From Psettodes erumei (Eukaryota; Chordata; Actinopteri; Pleuronectiformes; Psettodidae), in NCBI GenBank assembly GCA_016785225.1, contig JAFBJZ010000872.1, positions 182,501 through 246,500 on the forward strand: a DNA stretch of 64,000 bases, in the 5' to 3' direction. Below the pieces are notes generated by a model. The model saw nothing but the letters and a program-made list of their open reading frames with translations, did not search any database and was not told the DNA's origin. The position numbers and the translations under genes were made by a program. The first letter of the stretch is position 1. Every line of letters starts with the position of its first letter. This document shows positions 23,601 through 38,377 of this stretch, one piece after another.

Positions 23601-26600
23601 TCTTCTCTGCAAACTGATCCTTGTCATTTTGTGGGGGAGGAAAGGTTTCCAGATCCTTCTCCAGGCTCTTGATCTGACGGCCCATCAGCTCAAGGTTCTT
23701 CTGAATCGTCTCTGCAGAAACTGCAGGGGACATGAGGGAAATGTTAATGATGCAAGGTGCCTTTGTACTGGGAATCCACCCACACACATTGCTTGTGATG
23801 GACATAGCAGTTTTTCATTTGTTTGTTTTTTTTGACCAAAGGTGCTGCTGTGAGTAAGAGGAGGGAAGGGAATTACAGATTGCTATGAAGAGCAATGGAA
23901 GATACTCTGTAGGGAAAGAGATGTATGGCGGTCAGTCAGACATCCCGTGTACCTCTGCTAGCCTTTTCCACGTGGATGAGCTCTTCCGGAAAGCTCATGA
24001 CCTCAGAATGCTGCTCCTGGCACACGTCAACCAGGAAGTGTAGCAGCGTCTGCTTCAGATCGGCTGATTTGGTGTCACGCAGCTGATTGGAGGAAGTATT
24101 GATTAAAAAAGGGTAAACTGACCAGGCAACCAATCAAAGGTTATTCAATGTCTGTATGTGCATCAGCTGAAAACACATTATACAGTACAGACTGTTGTTA
24201 CACTGACTTGGGTGAGCAGGTCATCTGTACATGTATATATCTGTGCTATATATACTGCGTATCTAAAGCTAATACTGAAAAGGCAAAGGGAAAACCCTGC
24301 AAGTTAGTGTCTGCCTGCACATTTTCCTGGAGACCTCATCTCGACACTGAGCTGTATGAAATGGAATAACATGATTGTGTTTTTCAGTTGAGTATGAGAC
24401 TCAGATATAATTTAGTTTGGAAAAGCCAAACACATGGACGGTGAAATGATTTTGTCTTTTCCAGTCACCGCAACAACACTGCAGTAGGGCACGGTTAATG
24501 TTATGGAGCCCGGATTTCATGTCATTTACAACTTGACCTCTGAGCAGAACCCAGCAGGGAAGACTAAAGGCTGCTCTAGTGCAATCATGCTGTTTTCATT
24601 GTGTGTGCAACGTATGCCTACACCTCATTTTACCTTGCACAGGTATGATATGGAGAAGCCAAATGCCTTCCCATTGCGAGACCCCGAGTTCATATAGTTC
24701 CCGACAAGGAGGATGATCTGCAGGAGTGTGGAGAAGGTCTGGCTCTGCCTGAGCTCCTCACAGGCTGCTGTCACAGCCACCACATCTGGCTTGATGTTAT
24801 TCAGCTGCTCCTCAAACTGCAGTTTGAACTGGATGGCCTGAAGCCGTTGGTTCAGTTTCTTCACGCTGGACATCTGGAGAGAGAAAGGAAGGTTGGTGAT
24901 TTGAGACCCATTTCCTGGTATGTTTGTTACCAGTGTGTGTGTGTGTGAGTGAGAGAGTGAGTTAAGGGGATTTCATCCATTAATCACATCTTCCACAGTT
25001 CAACAAAGATGTCTGTGTTCAACAGCATGGGGATTTTGTAGGTCTCATTCACTGACAATCGTATGACTATCTCACTAAAATTTTCTATGCCTCATTAGCC
25101 GTCATAGTGATTTCCCTGCTGGCTTTGTGGTAAGTCATGTCCAAGTCAGCTGGGAATTCAAATTATACCTGTTTAAAAAAACTCAACCAACAAGAACTGT
25201 CTGTTTGTGTGTCTTGATGTTGTGTGCTTCTGTGCTCACCACTACTCCGAACTGTTCAGACTCCGCTAGGTCGTCGTATTCATCCTTCATCTCTCCCAGG
25301 ACACGCAGCTCTTCTGGTGTTGGTAGTTGTTTGACCAGGTTCTAAATGGTAACAAAAGAGAGAATATACATGATTTGCAGCAAAGGGAGACACTTATGTT
25401 TGTATATCTATCACAAAATGACTCCTTGATCATGACATGGGTCTACTCAAACCAAAAGACTGACCCTTTAAAGAAGAGAAGAAGAGAGGTATAGTATTTG
25501 GAGCAAAAAGAATAAATACATATATATATATGTATACTGGAAAGCACTCAGAGAGCACAGACCTCTGCCAAGGCTGAACAGTTCCCCACAATTAAAATTT
25601 GTCCCAAAATGTCTCTTTCTGTGCATTGCAATGACGACACAGCATCAACAAACACAATGTGATGGAGAGAAAAACCACAGGAAAAGCTCATCATTCAGTA
25701 AAATGATCAGTGCCAGGGTCTAATAAACGTGATACTTGTGGTATAGCGATGGACTAGTACCTTCACAATAAGAGGCCTGAATTTGGGAAATTACTGTAAA
25801 GTAGTAGAGTAAAAATAGTGTAAGCTGAATACACTTTTCTCCCACTCATTACTTTCACTTATGATTCTACATTTAGATACATATAGATAGATCATGATAC
25901 ACAAATTAAATTAATCTATTCTGTAAGGCACCACTTCTTTTTTTTTTTAAACGCTCGGGCAGAACCATCTCCGTACCTGAACCATGGACTCTGTCAGGAT
26001 CTTCTCATTGACCTCCAGGACGGCATTCTTGATCTCTTCATAAGGGAGGCGGAACGAACCCAGGAAGATGGCTGGAATAACAACACATTAAAATTCAGTC
26101 AGGATCCGGCTGAACATGTTGTTGCTGTTTGCATTTCAATGAAGACGTTCACTAAATGTGCTTAAGAGGGCCCACTGGTGTGGGGGCTTTGAAAAGTGGG
26201 GACGTCCGTGGACTCACAGAGGTTCTGCGAACACTTGCTGTCGAGAACCTTCAGCTCCTTCGCCTTCTTCTTCTGCAGCTGCTTCTTGTCGTCTCCACCA
26301 TCCTGCTCCTTTTTGGCTGGAGAGGTGGTGAGAGAAGTGGGGAGGGTAAAATCAGGAGAAGGACAGAAGAAAGAGGGGACTTTGTTAGAAATCACATTTG
26401 TTGGTATCCCTCTTAATGCCAGATGACTTGCACAGTTGGATATGAATAGGAATAATGTTGGACAGAAGGGCAGTAGTGAAGTCCGTGGGTTCTGTACTAC
26501 AGTGTGAAGCCAATTAGTGGGATGGATAGGGGGCCTGTGTGATGTCTATAAAAACTGACAGACTGGACACAGCCTTCCGTTTTTTCACTCCCCCGCAACT

Positions 26601-29167
26601 GTATGATGTCATGGAGGTGTTACTATTATTCCATCAGTGGCCTTGGGTAAGACTGAAGTACCATGAAACACTGGGGGAAAGATGTCCCTGTGCGTGTGGG
26701 CCTGGTAAATGCGGTGGCGTGTTCGTTCGCTGCGGGCATTTAAAGTTTGCAGTCGCCCGACACACATGCGTCCATGGTACATTCCATCACACGGACGCGC
26801 ACACACGCTAACTCGCTCCGACAACGTCAGGACTGTGGCTGTAAGGAGGTGTCAGCGCGTGGGGGTGAACGTGCACTATACAAGGACGGGAGTGAAAGAT
26901 GAAGGAGCACGTAACGGCCCATAACGCGACATTCACATCACATCCAAGATTTGTGCGACGTTCATCCGAATGCTAATATTAATGATGAAAATTAACTCGC
27001 AATTAAAACAATCGTAGGTGGCAGCCTTAAATGCAAGTATGTCTCATTCTCAGAGCTGGTTATATCTGTGCACACAGTACAAAAATAAATCACTTAAGAA
27101 ACACGTGCTGTCTGATTGGCCAAAAGTAGGATACACACTGGCGCACGTTCATCTCTCCTGCGCATTTCTGTTCCTCTTTACAAGTTTTTTCCTTAATTTC
27201 AATGAAAGACTTTTTTTTATACGCGACTCTGGCCTTGGTCTTGTCGAATACATTCGTCCAAACCAGCCAGCAACGATGTACAACATATATATATATGTGC
27301 TGAATGTCTTTGTCACTTCCGGCTTGAAACAAACAGACAAACAATATGAATGAAAATAAGTCCCTGTGTGCTGAGCCCCCCACCCCCACCCCCGTTTCCA
27401 CTGACTGGTGATGACCTCATGGGAAGACACCAGACAACACAATAAAGTGCCTGTCTGGCCTGAAACTACTGCAACCACTGTAAAATAATGCCCGGATACA
27501 TACACCTGCTTAATTTACTGGCGGTACAAACAGCTATTATGCATCCCTCTGTAACGTTTTCCTAACCCTCAGCTCTCTCCTCTGTGTCGCGTTTCTTTTT
27601 TTAATTCTCAGAGTCACTCCACCGCCTTTTCCCACAGTCCCTCCACATTCGACTGCAGTTTGTTAGATCAGTGAAAGAGAGTCTCATTTAAAGAACAACA
27701 ATGTAAGTATTCTCCAGATGCACTCATTCGCCCGGCCGTCCATCCTTCCATATGTCCAGTCAAGCGGTGCTTTGTCCCAATGCGAGAGGCCAATCAGCAG
27801 GGCAGACTGGTAACGAGTGTAAGCCTCTTAATGAGCTCCTCATCTAGCCATTTAACCGTTCACTTAGACACACACGCACGCACAATACAGTCAGTCAGTC
27901 AGTCAGTGGACAGTGGCCTCAATGAGGCCCATTGTTTCGCCCGGTGTCAGCTTCAGCCCCATGAAACTCGTCATGTCATGATCATCACTTGTGTCAGAAG
28001 TCTGACTCAAACTTTAGGTTAAATGTGATCGGCTTTTAACTCTGTACTTCAGCCCTTTGCAGATGATTTTAAGATCTATCAGCGCAATCAGACGTGTGCA
28101 TCGCCACCGTGAATCAAAAACACTATTGTGTGTCCGGTGCTCCAGCCGCCGCCCCCACTGAGAGCAGGAAACCACAGCAGGAAGTCAACCATTACACACA
28201 CACACACACACAAAGGGGGGGCAGGAAAATCCATCAGGACATCTCTGAGGAAACAAGCTAAATATTCTCACACAAACACATAAAACACAGCTGAAAGGCC
28301 AGGAAGAGACTCAACGGAAGTGACGAGCAGCCACAAATAAACATGTTGGGACAGAGGCACAAACACGGAGACTGATAGGGATCTGAAATAATCTACTCCT
28401 TTCAAGACAGTGTCATCTGGAAAATGAGGGCAACGGCACCTCCAAAGATAAGAGAAATAAAGATATGTAAGAGTAACTAAAATAAAATCAGTGACACTTT
28501 AACACCTCGTCTGAGACTTGTGCAACAACAGACAAGTATATGTGCCACAGCACAGATGAACGTCTTAACTGGCTGGAATATAATTTCAAGAAGAGGCAAT
28601 CCACTTAGTCTGGGATTTACTGACACTGACCCAGTGACATGAAGCCGCCACTGGGTCAGCGCGCATCCCGGAGAGATCCACAACCAGCGAGGGAGGCTGT
28701 GTGTTCGTCTGCATGCGTCCATCTGCAGCTAAAGTGCCAGCTGCGCTCCAGCCAATAGAAACAGTGCTCGGCCGCGTTGACATCATGGCTGATTCATAAA
28801 ATGGGGTCTGGTGTGCAGACTGTAAAATGGCTGCTCCACGGTTTTCCACATGCACATGCCGGCTCCGTTCATTCGTGAGGCGATGGCACCTCCCGTGGTG
28901 GTTACAGCGCACTGCACCACGTTACACTTAGTCATTGTCGGGGGGAGGGAGGAGGAGAGGAGATGAGAGAGGCAAGAACACGCAAATGACTTGACAGACG
29001 CACACACACACACACACACACACACAAAATACTCATGCACATACGAACTACACTTGTGGAGTGCTGACATCTTAACACGCACATGTTTTATCGTCCCAGC
29101 TGCCTTTTTGTTTTACTGTCTCACAAGGAAGGCCCCTTTTCTGGAAACAAACCACTACCACCCGTTC

Positions 29168-29200
<33 letters not shown>

Positions 29201-29522
29201 CTCTTTTCCTGGAACCCCCCCCCCAATCTCCACAACAGCTGCTTGGCAATGAGAGATGAGGAAAAAAAGGGGGGGTGTCTGAGTGTGTGTGCGTGTCATG
29301 AAAGAGAAACAAAATTCTTCCATTTCTGACTTCTGTTTTTAATTAAGTGTGTGTGTGTGGTGGGGAGGGCAGAGAGGAGGCAAGGGAAGGGCACACAGAC
29401 TCATGCGGAGATGGTCAGTCAATATGTAACTAAGTGCGTGTGTGTGTGTGTGTGTGTCTATCTGCACAAAGGGGACTCTGTTTATCAGTCAGGAGACCTG
29501 AGCATGTCCTTCACCCCCCCCC

Positions 29523-29553
<31 letters not shown>

Positions 29554-31764
29554 TCTCTTCCTCTCTTGTTCCCTCACTCCTTAAAAGGAGAAAATGTGTG
29601 GTGGGGAAGGTGATGAGCAGCCAGGCTCTGAGAAAAAAAATAAAAAGAAAGATGGAAAAAAGAAAGGAAACACACACGGAGGGGGAAAAACAAGCACACG
29701 GAACACGTTCATCCCTGATCACTCAAACAGTTTCAGTCCTCTCTCAAAAAGGCGGTGCCTCTTCTCTTTTTCTATCACTTTTTCACTCTTTTCATGCGCT
29801 CTCTTCATCCGGTCTTCACCACTCCCTGCCCGTGGAGTGCCACAGTTTATTTTTAACCCGCTAAAAGCTTTCAGATGATGTGCTCCATTGTGTGTCCGCG
29901 GCGTCAAGAGCGCTATTCACGGGGCCCTCTGGCGGCCGGATGGGAGAAAAAGCGTGACATGAGCTTTATATAACTTCAAACTAACTTTTTTCCATTCAGC
30001 ATTCCATGGCTGGAGATTGTCTAAACTGGAACAGAGGAGAAGGTTTATGGTTTCAACATCAATATCTGCGGGGTGAGCAGTTCTCTGGAAAAAAAAAAAG
30101 TTGCTGAGGTTGCCCGAGAGAGAGAAAGAGAGAGAGCAGAACCTCACATAGACACAAACAAGTCTGCTGCCAACTTTTCACATCAACACAGACTAAATAA
30201 TACATGTCAGCAAAAATAAAGAAAAACAGCATCTTCAGTTTTGGTTGGCAGAAAGTTTACTTTAAGAACGCAGAAGTACTGGTACTAAAACTGGAATGAG
30301 ACAAAGAAGGAAGAGAATGGTGGGGGGTGGGGTGGGGGGGGCATGAAGTTCTTTGTCTAAAGTAAACAGAAGGCCAGAAGTAAGGCAGACAGAGGGACAG
30401 CTGTAGCCTTGGTCCCTTTAAACTTTAAATGTCCAACATTCTGTCACTCTCAAAATAAAAAAACGTGTGTGCGTGTGAGACAATATAAGTGTGTTTGACA
30501 GAGGAAGAATAAGGGGGTTTCTACGGTAACCACTGCTCTGAAAGAGCCCCTTCATCCTGTTTTTCACTGTGAAAGGAAACGAGGAGAAAAGATTCCTGAC
30601 TGTGTGTGTGTGCGTCAGAGTGTGTGTGTGTGTGCGTGTGAAAAGGACCAGATGGCAGGGTGGGGCAGAGAGGAGGGGGGACGGGGGCAGGATGTGGGAG
30701 GGCCAGGATGCCGTGGGGGAGGGCATATGGGAGGGGCTAAGACGTGCTCACTTGCGCTCCCCTGGTGTATGAAGGCTGCAACTGCAGCTGAAATTATTAT
30801 TTTGGACATATTTCACACATTTCATTTAGAAACAAAGAAATAAAATAGAATAAAATTCAAATAACTGCAGACCATAGTTAAACCTAAGATACTGCAACTC
30901 CGGAAACACTGGGAGCAACGCACTTCCCCACATTTTGCTTTACATTACAAGTTCACAACAAATGTTGTTGGAATATATTTGTATAAATGTTCAAAATAGA
31001 ATTTTGTCATGTGGCTGTCTTATATAATGTACAGTAACATGTATAATGAACGTGCAATTAAATATATAGTGAACATACAATTATATGTATATTGAACACA
31101 CGTATATATACAGTATAATGACGTGTACCCATGTTTCATGAGACTAATTTCAAAACACACCAATAAATTGTTCTGGGAGTTAGTCATTAAATGGAACAAC
31201 ATGCCACATGTATCTTTCACGCCCATCAGTCTTTTTTTTAAAAACGTATCTCGAGATTATTTAAGAAATTTTACTTAGTATGTCTGTGCATTGTATGATG
31301 TCTCATATAATTCCAGAGTATGTTGCAAACTGGGGCTTTAAAGTTTGATTGTTTAGCTTATGACAGATAACCTCAGTACTTATGCTATTTATAATACTTT
31401 CACATGGAGGAACTCTATACCACTATCCTACTATATTGTTAACTTACTGAACAGTACATTATTAAAAGTGTCTGCCATGAACTAAAAAAACAAAACAAAA
31501 CACTGTAAATCACAATTTAAGACATTCTCAACCTTCCTGTTATTTAAAAGTATTTATTATTATTAATATTTATTATTTATGTATTTACTACAGGAGGCTA
31601 AAAGTGAGGGCACGTCAGTAAGGCTACTGTTTATATGTGGAGTCACAGTGCCCTCCACTGGTGAAATGGGTGTACTGCCGCAGGATGGCGATAGGCTGGC
31701 AAATCCATACACCTGGATACAACTGGTCATTACCTTAACACTCCATCTCACGCACCATCTAAGC

Positions 31765-31804
<40 letters not shown>

Positions 31805-34800
31805 GCAGAAGAAGAAGAATAACAGCTGAAATAAAAATATACTGCCTGTGAATGTGTGCATGTGACTGAACAGAAGCTGGGAATAGTGTGCGTTAAGTGT
31901 CCGAAGAGAAAAGAAGGGACAGAGATTTTGAAACTGTGCGTCCATCAGTGTGCGTGTGTGTCTGTGTGCATCGGTGTGTGCGTGCGTGTGTGCGCATGAA
32001 TGTGCGTGTGTCAGTGTTGTTCTCTCAGGGCCATTCTGACCTCCCTCTGCTCTTCTGGCCATGAAGGTCTTTGGCAATGACGCACACCCGGCACGTAACA
32101 GCATCACTGATGAGACACACATACACACGCGCGCACGCCGCCTGCATTGCTGATAAGGTGCGCTCGACACACCGACACAGCATTACCTTGAACTTGAATT
32201 CGCACTTGCTGAAACCACACAAACAGCCCATAAATCCCCATAGCAAATAACAGAGGACACAGACAGATCCCCCCCACCCATACACACACGCACACACACG
32301 CATACACAGGGAGAGGCGAGTTGCTATGGTGTGCTTATTAAATCAGTCCTATATCAGCCAGTCTCCTTGGGACAGCAGAAAAGATTTACTACAGCAATTA
32401 CATTGGCTAATTACAAGGAGGAGAGACAGAGAGTTGGGGGGGGGGGGGCTAGAGCGTGTTAAAGAGGCAAGGAAATCGAATCAAAGGAAGCAAGTGCAAA
32501 TAAAGGCATAAAAACGGAGACGACAGGAGAGAGAAGTCGGTTTGCGGGGCAAAGACGATGAGGATGTGACCCTGAGCCAGTCACAGCAAAAAGCCTTGAG
32601 CGCGGTACACGGAGACACAACGGCAACACAAAGGTTCAGCGTCCCACTCTCAGACCAGCTGTGCGCGCGTGTCTGACTAACTGAGTACGCGAGTAGCTTT
32701 CCTCCGGTACTCTGGCAGTCTGCGTGGTGCTCCGGTGCTTGTTATTCACAGTGAGAACGTCCTTGACGTTGCACCGGCCTTCGCCGCGCATGGCTCCCTC
32801 TACGGGGAGGAGAGGGAATTACATCACTAACTCCTGGCATCCATCAATATCTGATCCTCGTTTCCGTGGCTGAAAAAAAAGCCCGCGGTGACATTTGTGG
32901 ACACTTAACATGCTTTATATACGTGTGGGTATGACACTGACTGATGAGATTAGTGTTCTCACTGATACCTACTGTATCTGAGGTCTGACAACCTGATGTT
33001 CTTATACTGAATATAGCCTAAGAGCAGCAATTAACGGCTGCTAATAACGCCACGCTCGATCGATCCCCCTCAGGAAATTTCTTTTACTCCCACCTCACCT
33101 TCAATAAACAGCGGGGGTTCAAATGAGATTTTCTCAGAGTTAGTATGGATTCGAGGTCTCTCGCTCATGGATGCTTCATCTTGCCGGATGCTTGGACGCA
33201 GGTCGCGCAATCGAATTAGCCGGTTTGTCGGCGGCCCACCAAATTTACTGACATTTCCCTGCAAGTGGAGCGTGCTACCCATCCTGACCCCTTCTATAAC
33301 GCGTGCGCGACCACGCAGAAAGTCTCATTTACATGAGCACAGAGGTAGAAATGAAAACTTATAAATTGGGTTTCTATCTCAATTAAAAAGTTAGATGAAC
33401 TGTAACACACATGCACCCCATGAGGCCTCATTCTGCCCTGGGCAAAAAAGGATTAGGTGAAGCGCTCCTGTCTGCCCTCAAATATTCATTATTACCTTAT
33501 AGAGAGATAGCAGCCAGAGAGCAAGTGGGAGCAAGGAAAAGGGAGAGAGCATTAAAAAAAAAAAAAAAAAAAAAAAAAAGGAAAAAAAAGTGAGAAATAG
33601 AGAGGCAATTTATGAATGCGAGCGTGCAGACTTATGCAAAGCAAAATAGATGAAAGGAGGACAGAGAGAAATGGAGGTCTACACGGTGTCATGCCATGGA
33701 GGACAGTTAAAAGCTCATCGCTGGGCTGGAGCACACTCTCATCCTCTGTTAATCCCTCAGCTTCTGTCCTCTCGTCTCCAATCATCCATCCCTTCACTCG
33801 TCTTTATCTCTGCTTCAGTGATGAGGACAAAGGAAAGCACTCACTCATTTGCCACCCCCCCCAATCATCTCTCCCCTTCCTTCTCCTCCTCTTGGTCTCT
33901 CCAGGCAAGGCTCACGGGCCTGATTAGCAATTGTGACTTGACCATGTGGTGGAAGGATTGGCACACATGCACGAACACACACAAGAGCACGTCCGCAAAC
34001 GCACACACACGAGCCCATATGTATATGTATTCACACAAATGTGGCAAAGACAGCGACACGGGTCGTTTTTTGCTCGGTCTAATAACGCCTCCAGCAAGGC
34101 CCTGAGACAACGAGGGGGCTGGAGAGGAGGAGGGAGTTTTTCCTTTGCTAATGTCAGCTAGCGCTCGCAGGACACGCACATACACAAACACTCGAGAAAG
34201 CGTATCTGTCCGGCGGCAGAGAGATTGGGCTGTTTTCTGGCGCTTGTCACAATGTTTTTTTTGTTCTTGTTTTTTTTTTTCTTCCCAGCGACATGTTAAT
34301 ATGACCAAGGCCACGGAGAGGAGAGGAAAAAATGGAAAGGAAAGCAGGGCAAAAGATGGAGGAAGAGTAATGCTGGAGGAGAGATGACGGGTGATGAGTA
34401 GTGCCATCGCGAGGGGAGGCAGTATTATGGGTAAGATGCTGCGGAGCAAAAGGGATGACAGACAGACACGGCGACCCATCAATGAGAGCCCCGCTTTAGA
34501 AAGTCTGGGCATCAAATGTGAGGATTAACGCACAGGACTGACACACATCCATCCTCGCATGCGCACAGACACAAATCTCTAATTGAGCGTATATAATTTC
34601 CTGCTCTGAATCTGTGGGGAAGCGGGCGAGCACGGCGATCCATACTGCCGAGAACACGGCGAGCATTTCTCTGCGTGCTGTGTGTGAACCGTTCCCTTTG
34701 TTGCAAATGCTTTGGGAAAATGCAGGTGTTTGAAATACTTCAATAACACTGGATCATAGTCAAACTAGGTAGCTGGAGGGGGATGACAACCATGATCTGG

Positions 34801-36113
34801 CAACCTCCAACTTTCGCGTGGGGACCTGGGGGAAAAAGTCTGTCTCATCAAAGATCTGCTGGGGTGCTGCAGGGTTTCCAGTTTTACCCCCCCTCCCAAA
34901 TAAACTCAGCAAGAGAAATAGATATTTAAACAGAGACAGATGCGCAAATCCTCTCCTAGAACATCTGTCTGCTCGCCTCTCCCAGGAATTGGCTGCAGTG
35001 GAGGCTCGACAAAAATACACGCGTGCGGACACACAGGGACACAAACAAAAACACACACACAAAAGTACACACGTAATCCCAGCATGTGCTTAGTGAGCCG
35101 TCAAGGGATGTGTTGCCAATCAGACTACTATGTGAGGCTGGGCGAATGAAAACAATCAAGGAGCAACACAAAATATGGCTCAGACGATGGCGCGTGGTTG
35201 TGCGCGGCGCGCGTACGTGCGTTGAGTGCGCGTTTGTGTGATTGAGTTCACAGATTCAAACGCTCGTGACGACAACAACAAGAGACCAGCCTCTGCTTTC
35301 ACCCATTGCATTCCTGGAGGGAGTGTGTGTGTGTGTGGGGAGATTTTCTGGATCCTATGTAAATAAACATGAGCAACGGTGAGAGCTGCACATTCAGTGA
35401 AAGGCTGCTAAAGATTCTTATACGTTCTGCGCTTGTCTCCGGATGTAACGTGTTGTATATTGTAAGGATTATCTTTCGCACTGCGCTGCCAAAGCCAGTG
35501 TTCAATTTGCAGGTTGACGTGGACATCGCCTTGTTTTCCTTTTATCATTTAAACAACAAGACAGTAGAGGAATAATGCCTTGTGTCTTTAGAGTGGCTGT
35601 GGCCACGTTATACATATAAGCCAAAACTAATGACACGAGTTGTAAAAGAACAGAGTCGCCTTTAAGGTCTGACAGTAAGTCAATACAAAGCTGCCACAAC
35701 TATTGTGCTGCTCTCCATTCTACCTGTTGTTTGCGCTGTGGACCTGTGACCGAGCACGCGTGTGTGCATGTCTCGTGAGCTATCGCTCCGCTCTCCGTCT
35801 TGTCTCTTCCCACGGCTCGCTGCCCGCGTCAGTCTGCGTTGGCCCTCTTTCGGAAGCTAGCGAGAGATGGCAGCGCCATTAAAATTTTAACCCGCTATCT
35901 CGCCACTCACCACGCACCGACGGGAGCGGGAGCGGGAAACGGCAGAGGTAGCCGGGCGGGCGGGCGGGCACGTACAGGCATGTATCTAACCACACGCTCA
36001 TTCCCGAGGAGTCAGTCAGATGCGATAGCGCGAGATGGGGAGCGACGGAGCGAGAGATCCTATACAGATGGAGAGTAAAGAATGAGATGAAACGGATTAC
36101 TGCTTGAAAACCA

Positions 36114-36178
<65 letters not shown>

Positions 36179-38338
36179 CGCACACACATAGCACTGATGG
36201 CTATGGAAATGAGTGGCATCAATTCTGCCAGGGAAATATGTGCTATCAGTTTGTGCTGTCCCTCTCTCTAAATCCACATTTCCACACTTTCTATTACTTC
36301 CCCCTCATCAGCTCACTCACTCTCACTCCTTCAGAAGCAATCCTTCCAGTCCCCCTCCCTCGCCTCTCTAAATCCATCACTCTTTGTGTTCAATATTTTG
36401 TGACAGGTAGCTTTTTTCCCCATTTTTCTGCTCTCTGTCTGTCTTCCGCCGCTCTACCTTTCTCTCTCTCTTTCTGTTTCTGTCCTTTTCTGCCCCAATG
36501 GAGTGTGGGATAGCAGGCAGGGCTGGGAGGCCCACGGTCTCTTAATTAAGAAGCAAGGCGGAACGAGGCCACAGCTAACAAGGACACACACACACACACA
36601 CACACACACTACACTCAGAGAGATGTTTTGCATTGCTTTACTTATAAGGACTTGTACTGTGTACAGGCCCCGGTGCTTAATCGAACCGGGTGGAACAGTG
36701 GCCCGACCTGACCCCGACACCAATCTGGACCTGACCGAAATCTTTACCAGAAAAGTTCCAGCCTTGAGAAAAAACTGAGAAACAGCCACAGTGTCCTCAC
36801 TTTGCGGTACTGTCTCCTCTTGTGTGGAAGCTGAGCCTGAATTCTGCCTCACAAAGACGTGAGTTCGAGAACACACACACGCGCACGCTCACTAAGAAAC
36901 AGAGGGACAGACACTGTTAAAGACCACTGTGCTCAGGTCAAGCGCACACACCCACACATAATTTCCTCTTCTTTCACACATCACAAACACCTAATCAGAG
37001 GCTAAGGACCAAGGCCGAAAGCTGCAGTGCTCGGACTCAATCAGCTAGTGCAATCAGACACAGGACACACACACAGACACACACAGGGACGACACGTGTG
37101 CTGAGCCCTGAGCCCGACGGACGAGAGGAAGGCCGTGATATTATTCAGTCTACCTCATCACCACTGTAACCAACTCACATACGCACGGAGAGGAGGCGGG
37201 ATGGAGGTAGCTATTTTGAGCGCGCGCGCGCGTCCATACTCTGCGAAGGTGACTTTGGGCTGGCTGGAGTGGTAATTGGGTACACATACAAATGCCTTTT
37301 TCTTCCTCTTCCCTACGTTCGCCTCCACCCCCACCACCCCGCACGCTCCCCCTCTTTTCCCTCACCACGGCTCCCGAACGTGATTACATTTCCGACATAA
37401 GTGAGGGGTGAAGAGAGGGAGAGCGGGGGAATGTAGAAAAAGTGAGAGAGACAGATGACTGACTTCAACAAAGAGGGCGTGTGGAGCTCTTGCACTGGAG
37501 GGTAAAAAAAAAAAAATTTTAAAAATCCCAAATGTGTAGACACTCACATTCATACATACACTGCTCTGTGTACACAACAACGCCCACCTATATGTACATA
37601 TATATCATTTACTCGGTGGGGGAGCGAGGCAAAGTGGAAGAGAAAGCCACAAAATGTCACTCAGACTGTCACCCTGATCTTTTCTGCCGAGACACATGCA
37701 GACAGACACACACATAAATAGTGCAACGGCCATCTCATTTCCTCGGACGAGTGACATTTCATCTCTCTCTTTTCCTGTCTCTCCTTCTGCACTCGTCGCT
37801 GTGGTGACAAAATTAGCATTCCTTTCCTTCCTCTGCTTTTCCCTCCCTCGACGGCTGGACAAGAGGTTAGGACCACAGGGACAAAGGAGAGGGGAGAGAA
37901 AGAGAAACAAGAGGAAAGGCGGGAACAAAAGAAGACATTAAGAGAAAGAGGAAAAAGCCAGAGAGAGCCGCGAAGACAGAAACAAACAGCGAGCTGAGTG
38001 TGACAGGCAGAGGGGGAGAAGGAGATTGTAAGACAAGGACAAGATGCAAAGAGAGAGAGCAAAAGTGAAAAAGGAAAATACAGCGAGTGGACAGAATGCA
38101 GACCTGTGGAGAGAATAAATGAGTGGGGAAATATGCCCTCAAGGGATTCGCATCACCATGACGACCGTCTCCTGTCTCATTTGCTGTCCAGTTGCATGAT
38201 GAACTCCTGCTACTTTAGTGGACCTCAGCACGAACAAAATATCCACTGACTGTTGCAGCCTGAGAATCAATGTGTGGTGGAATAATATGCTGTAATAGGT
38301 TCCCACATACTTTTAGCAACCAATTTCAGACCAGACTA

Positions 38339-38377
<39 letters not shown>

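Noticed and set aside
23542..23805. Read-through frame EKMAISFFSVAYF... as the true end of window exon 10
   Set aside because: It diverges from every formin after EKMA and stops. The AT-AC splice to 23413 restores a conserved FH2 sequence in phase.
29001..29549. Regularly spaced short repeats as a CRISPR-like array
   Set aside because: They are dinucleotide microsatellites in a vertebrate intron, with no direct repeats and spacers.
33411..33593. Plus-strand frame ending in a run of lysines
   Set aside because: The lysines come from a poly(A) tract with no coding signal around it.
33865..34515. 216-codon minus-strand open frame
   Set aside because: Leu/Ser/Pro-rich translation of polypurine sequence, with no recognisable domain or splice context.
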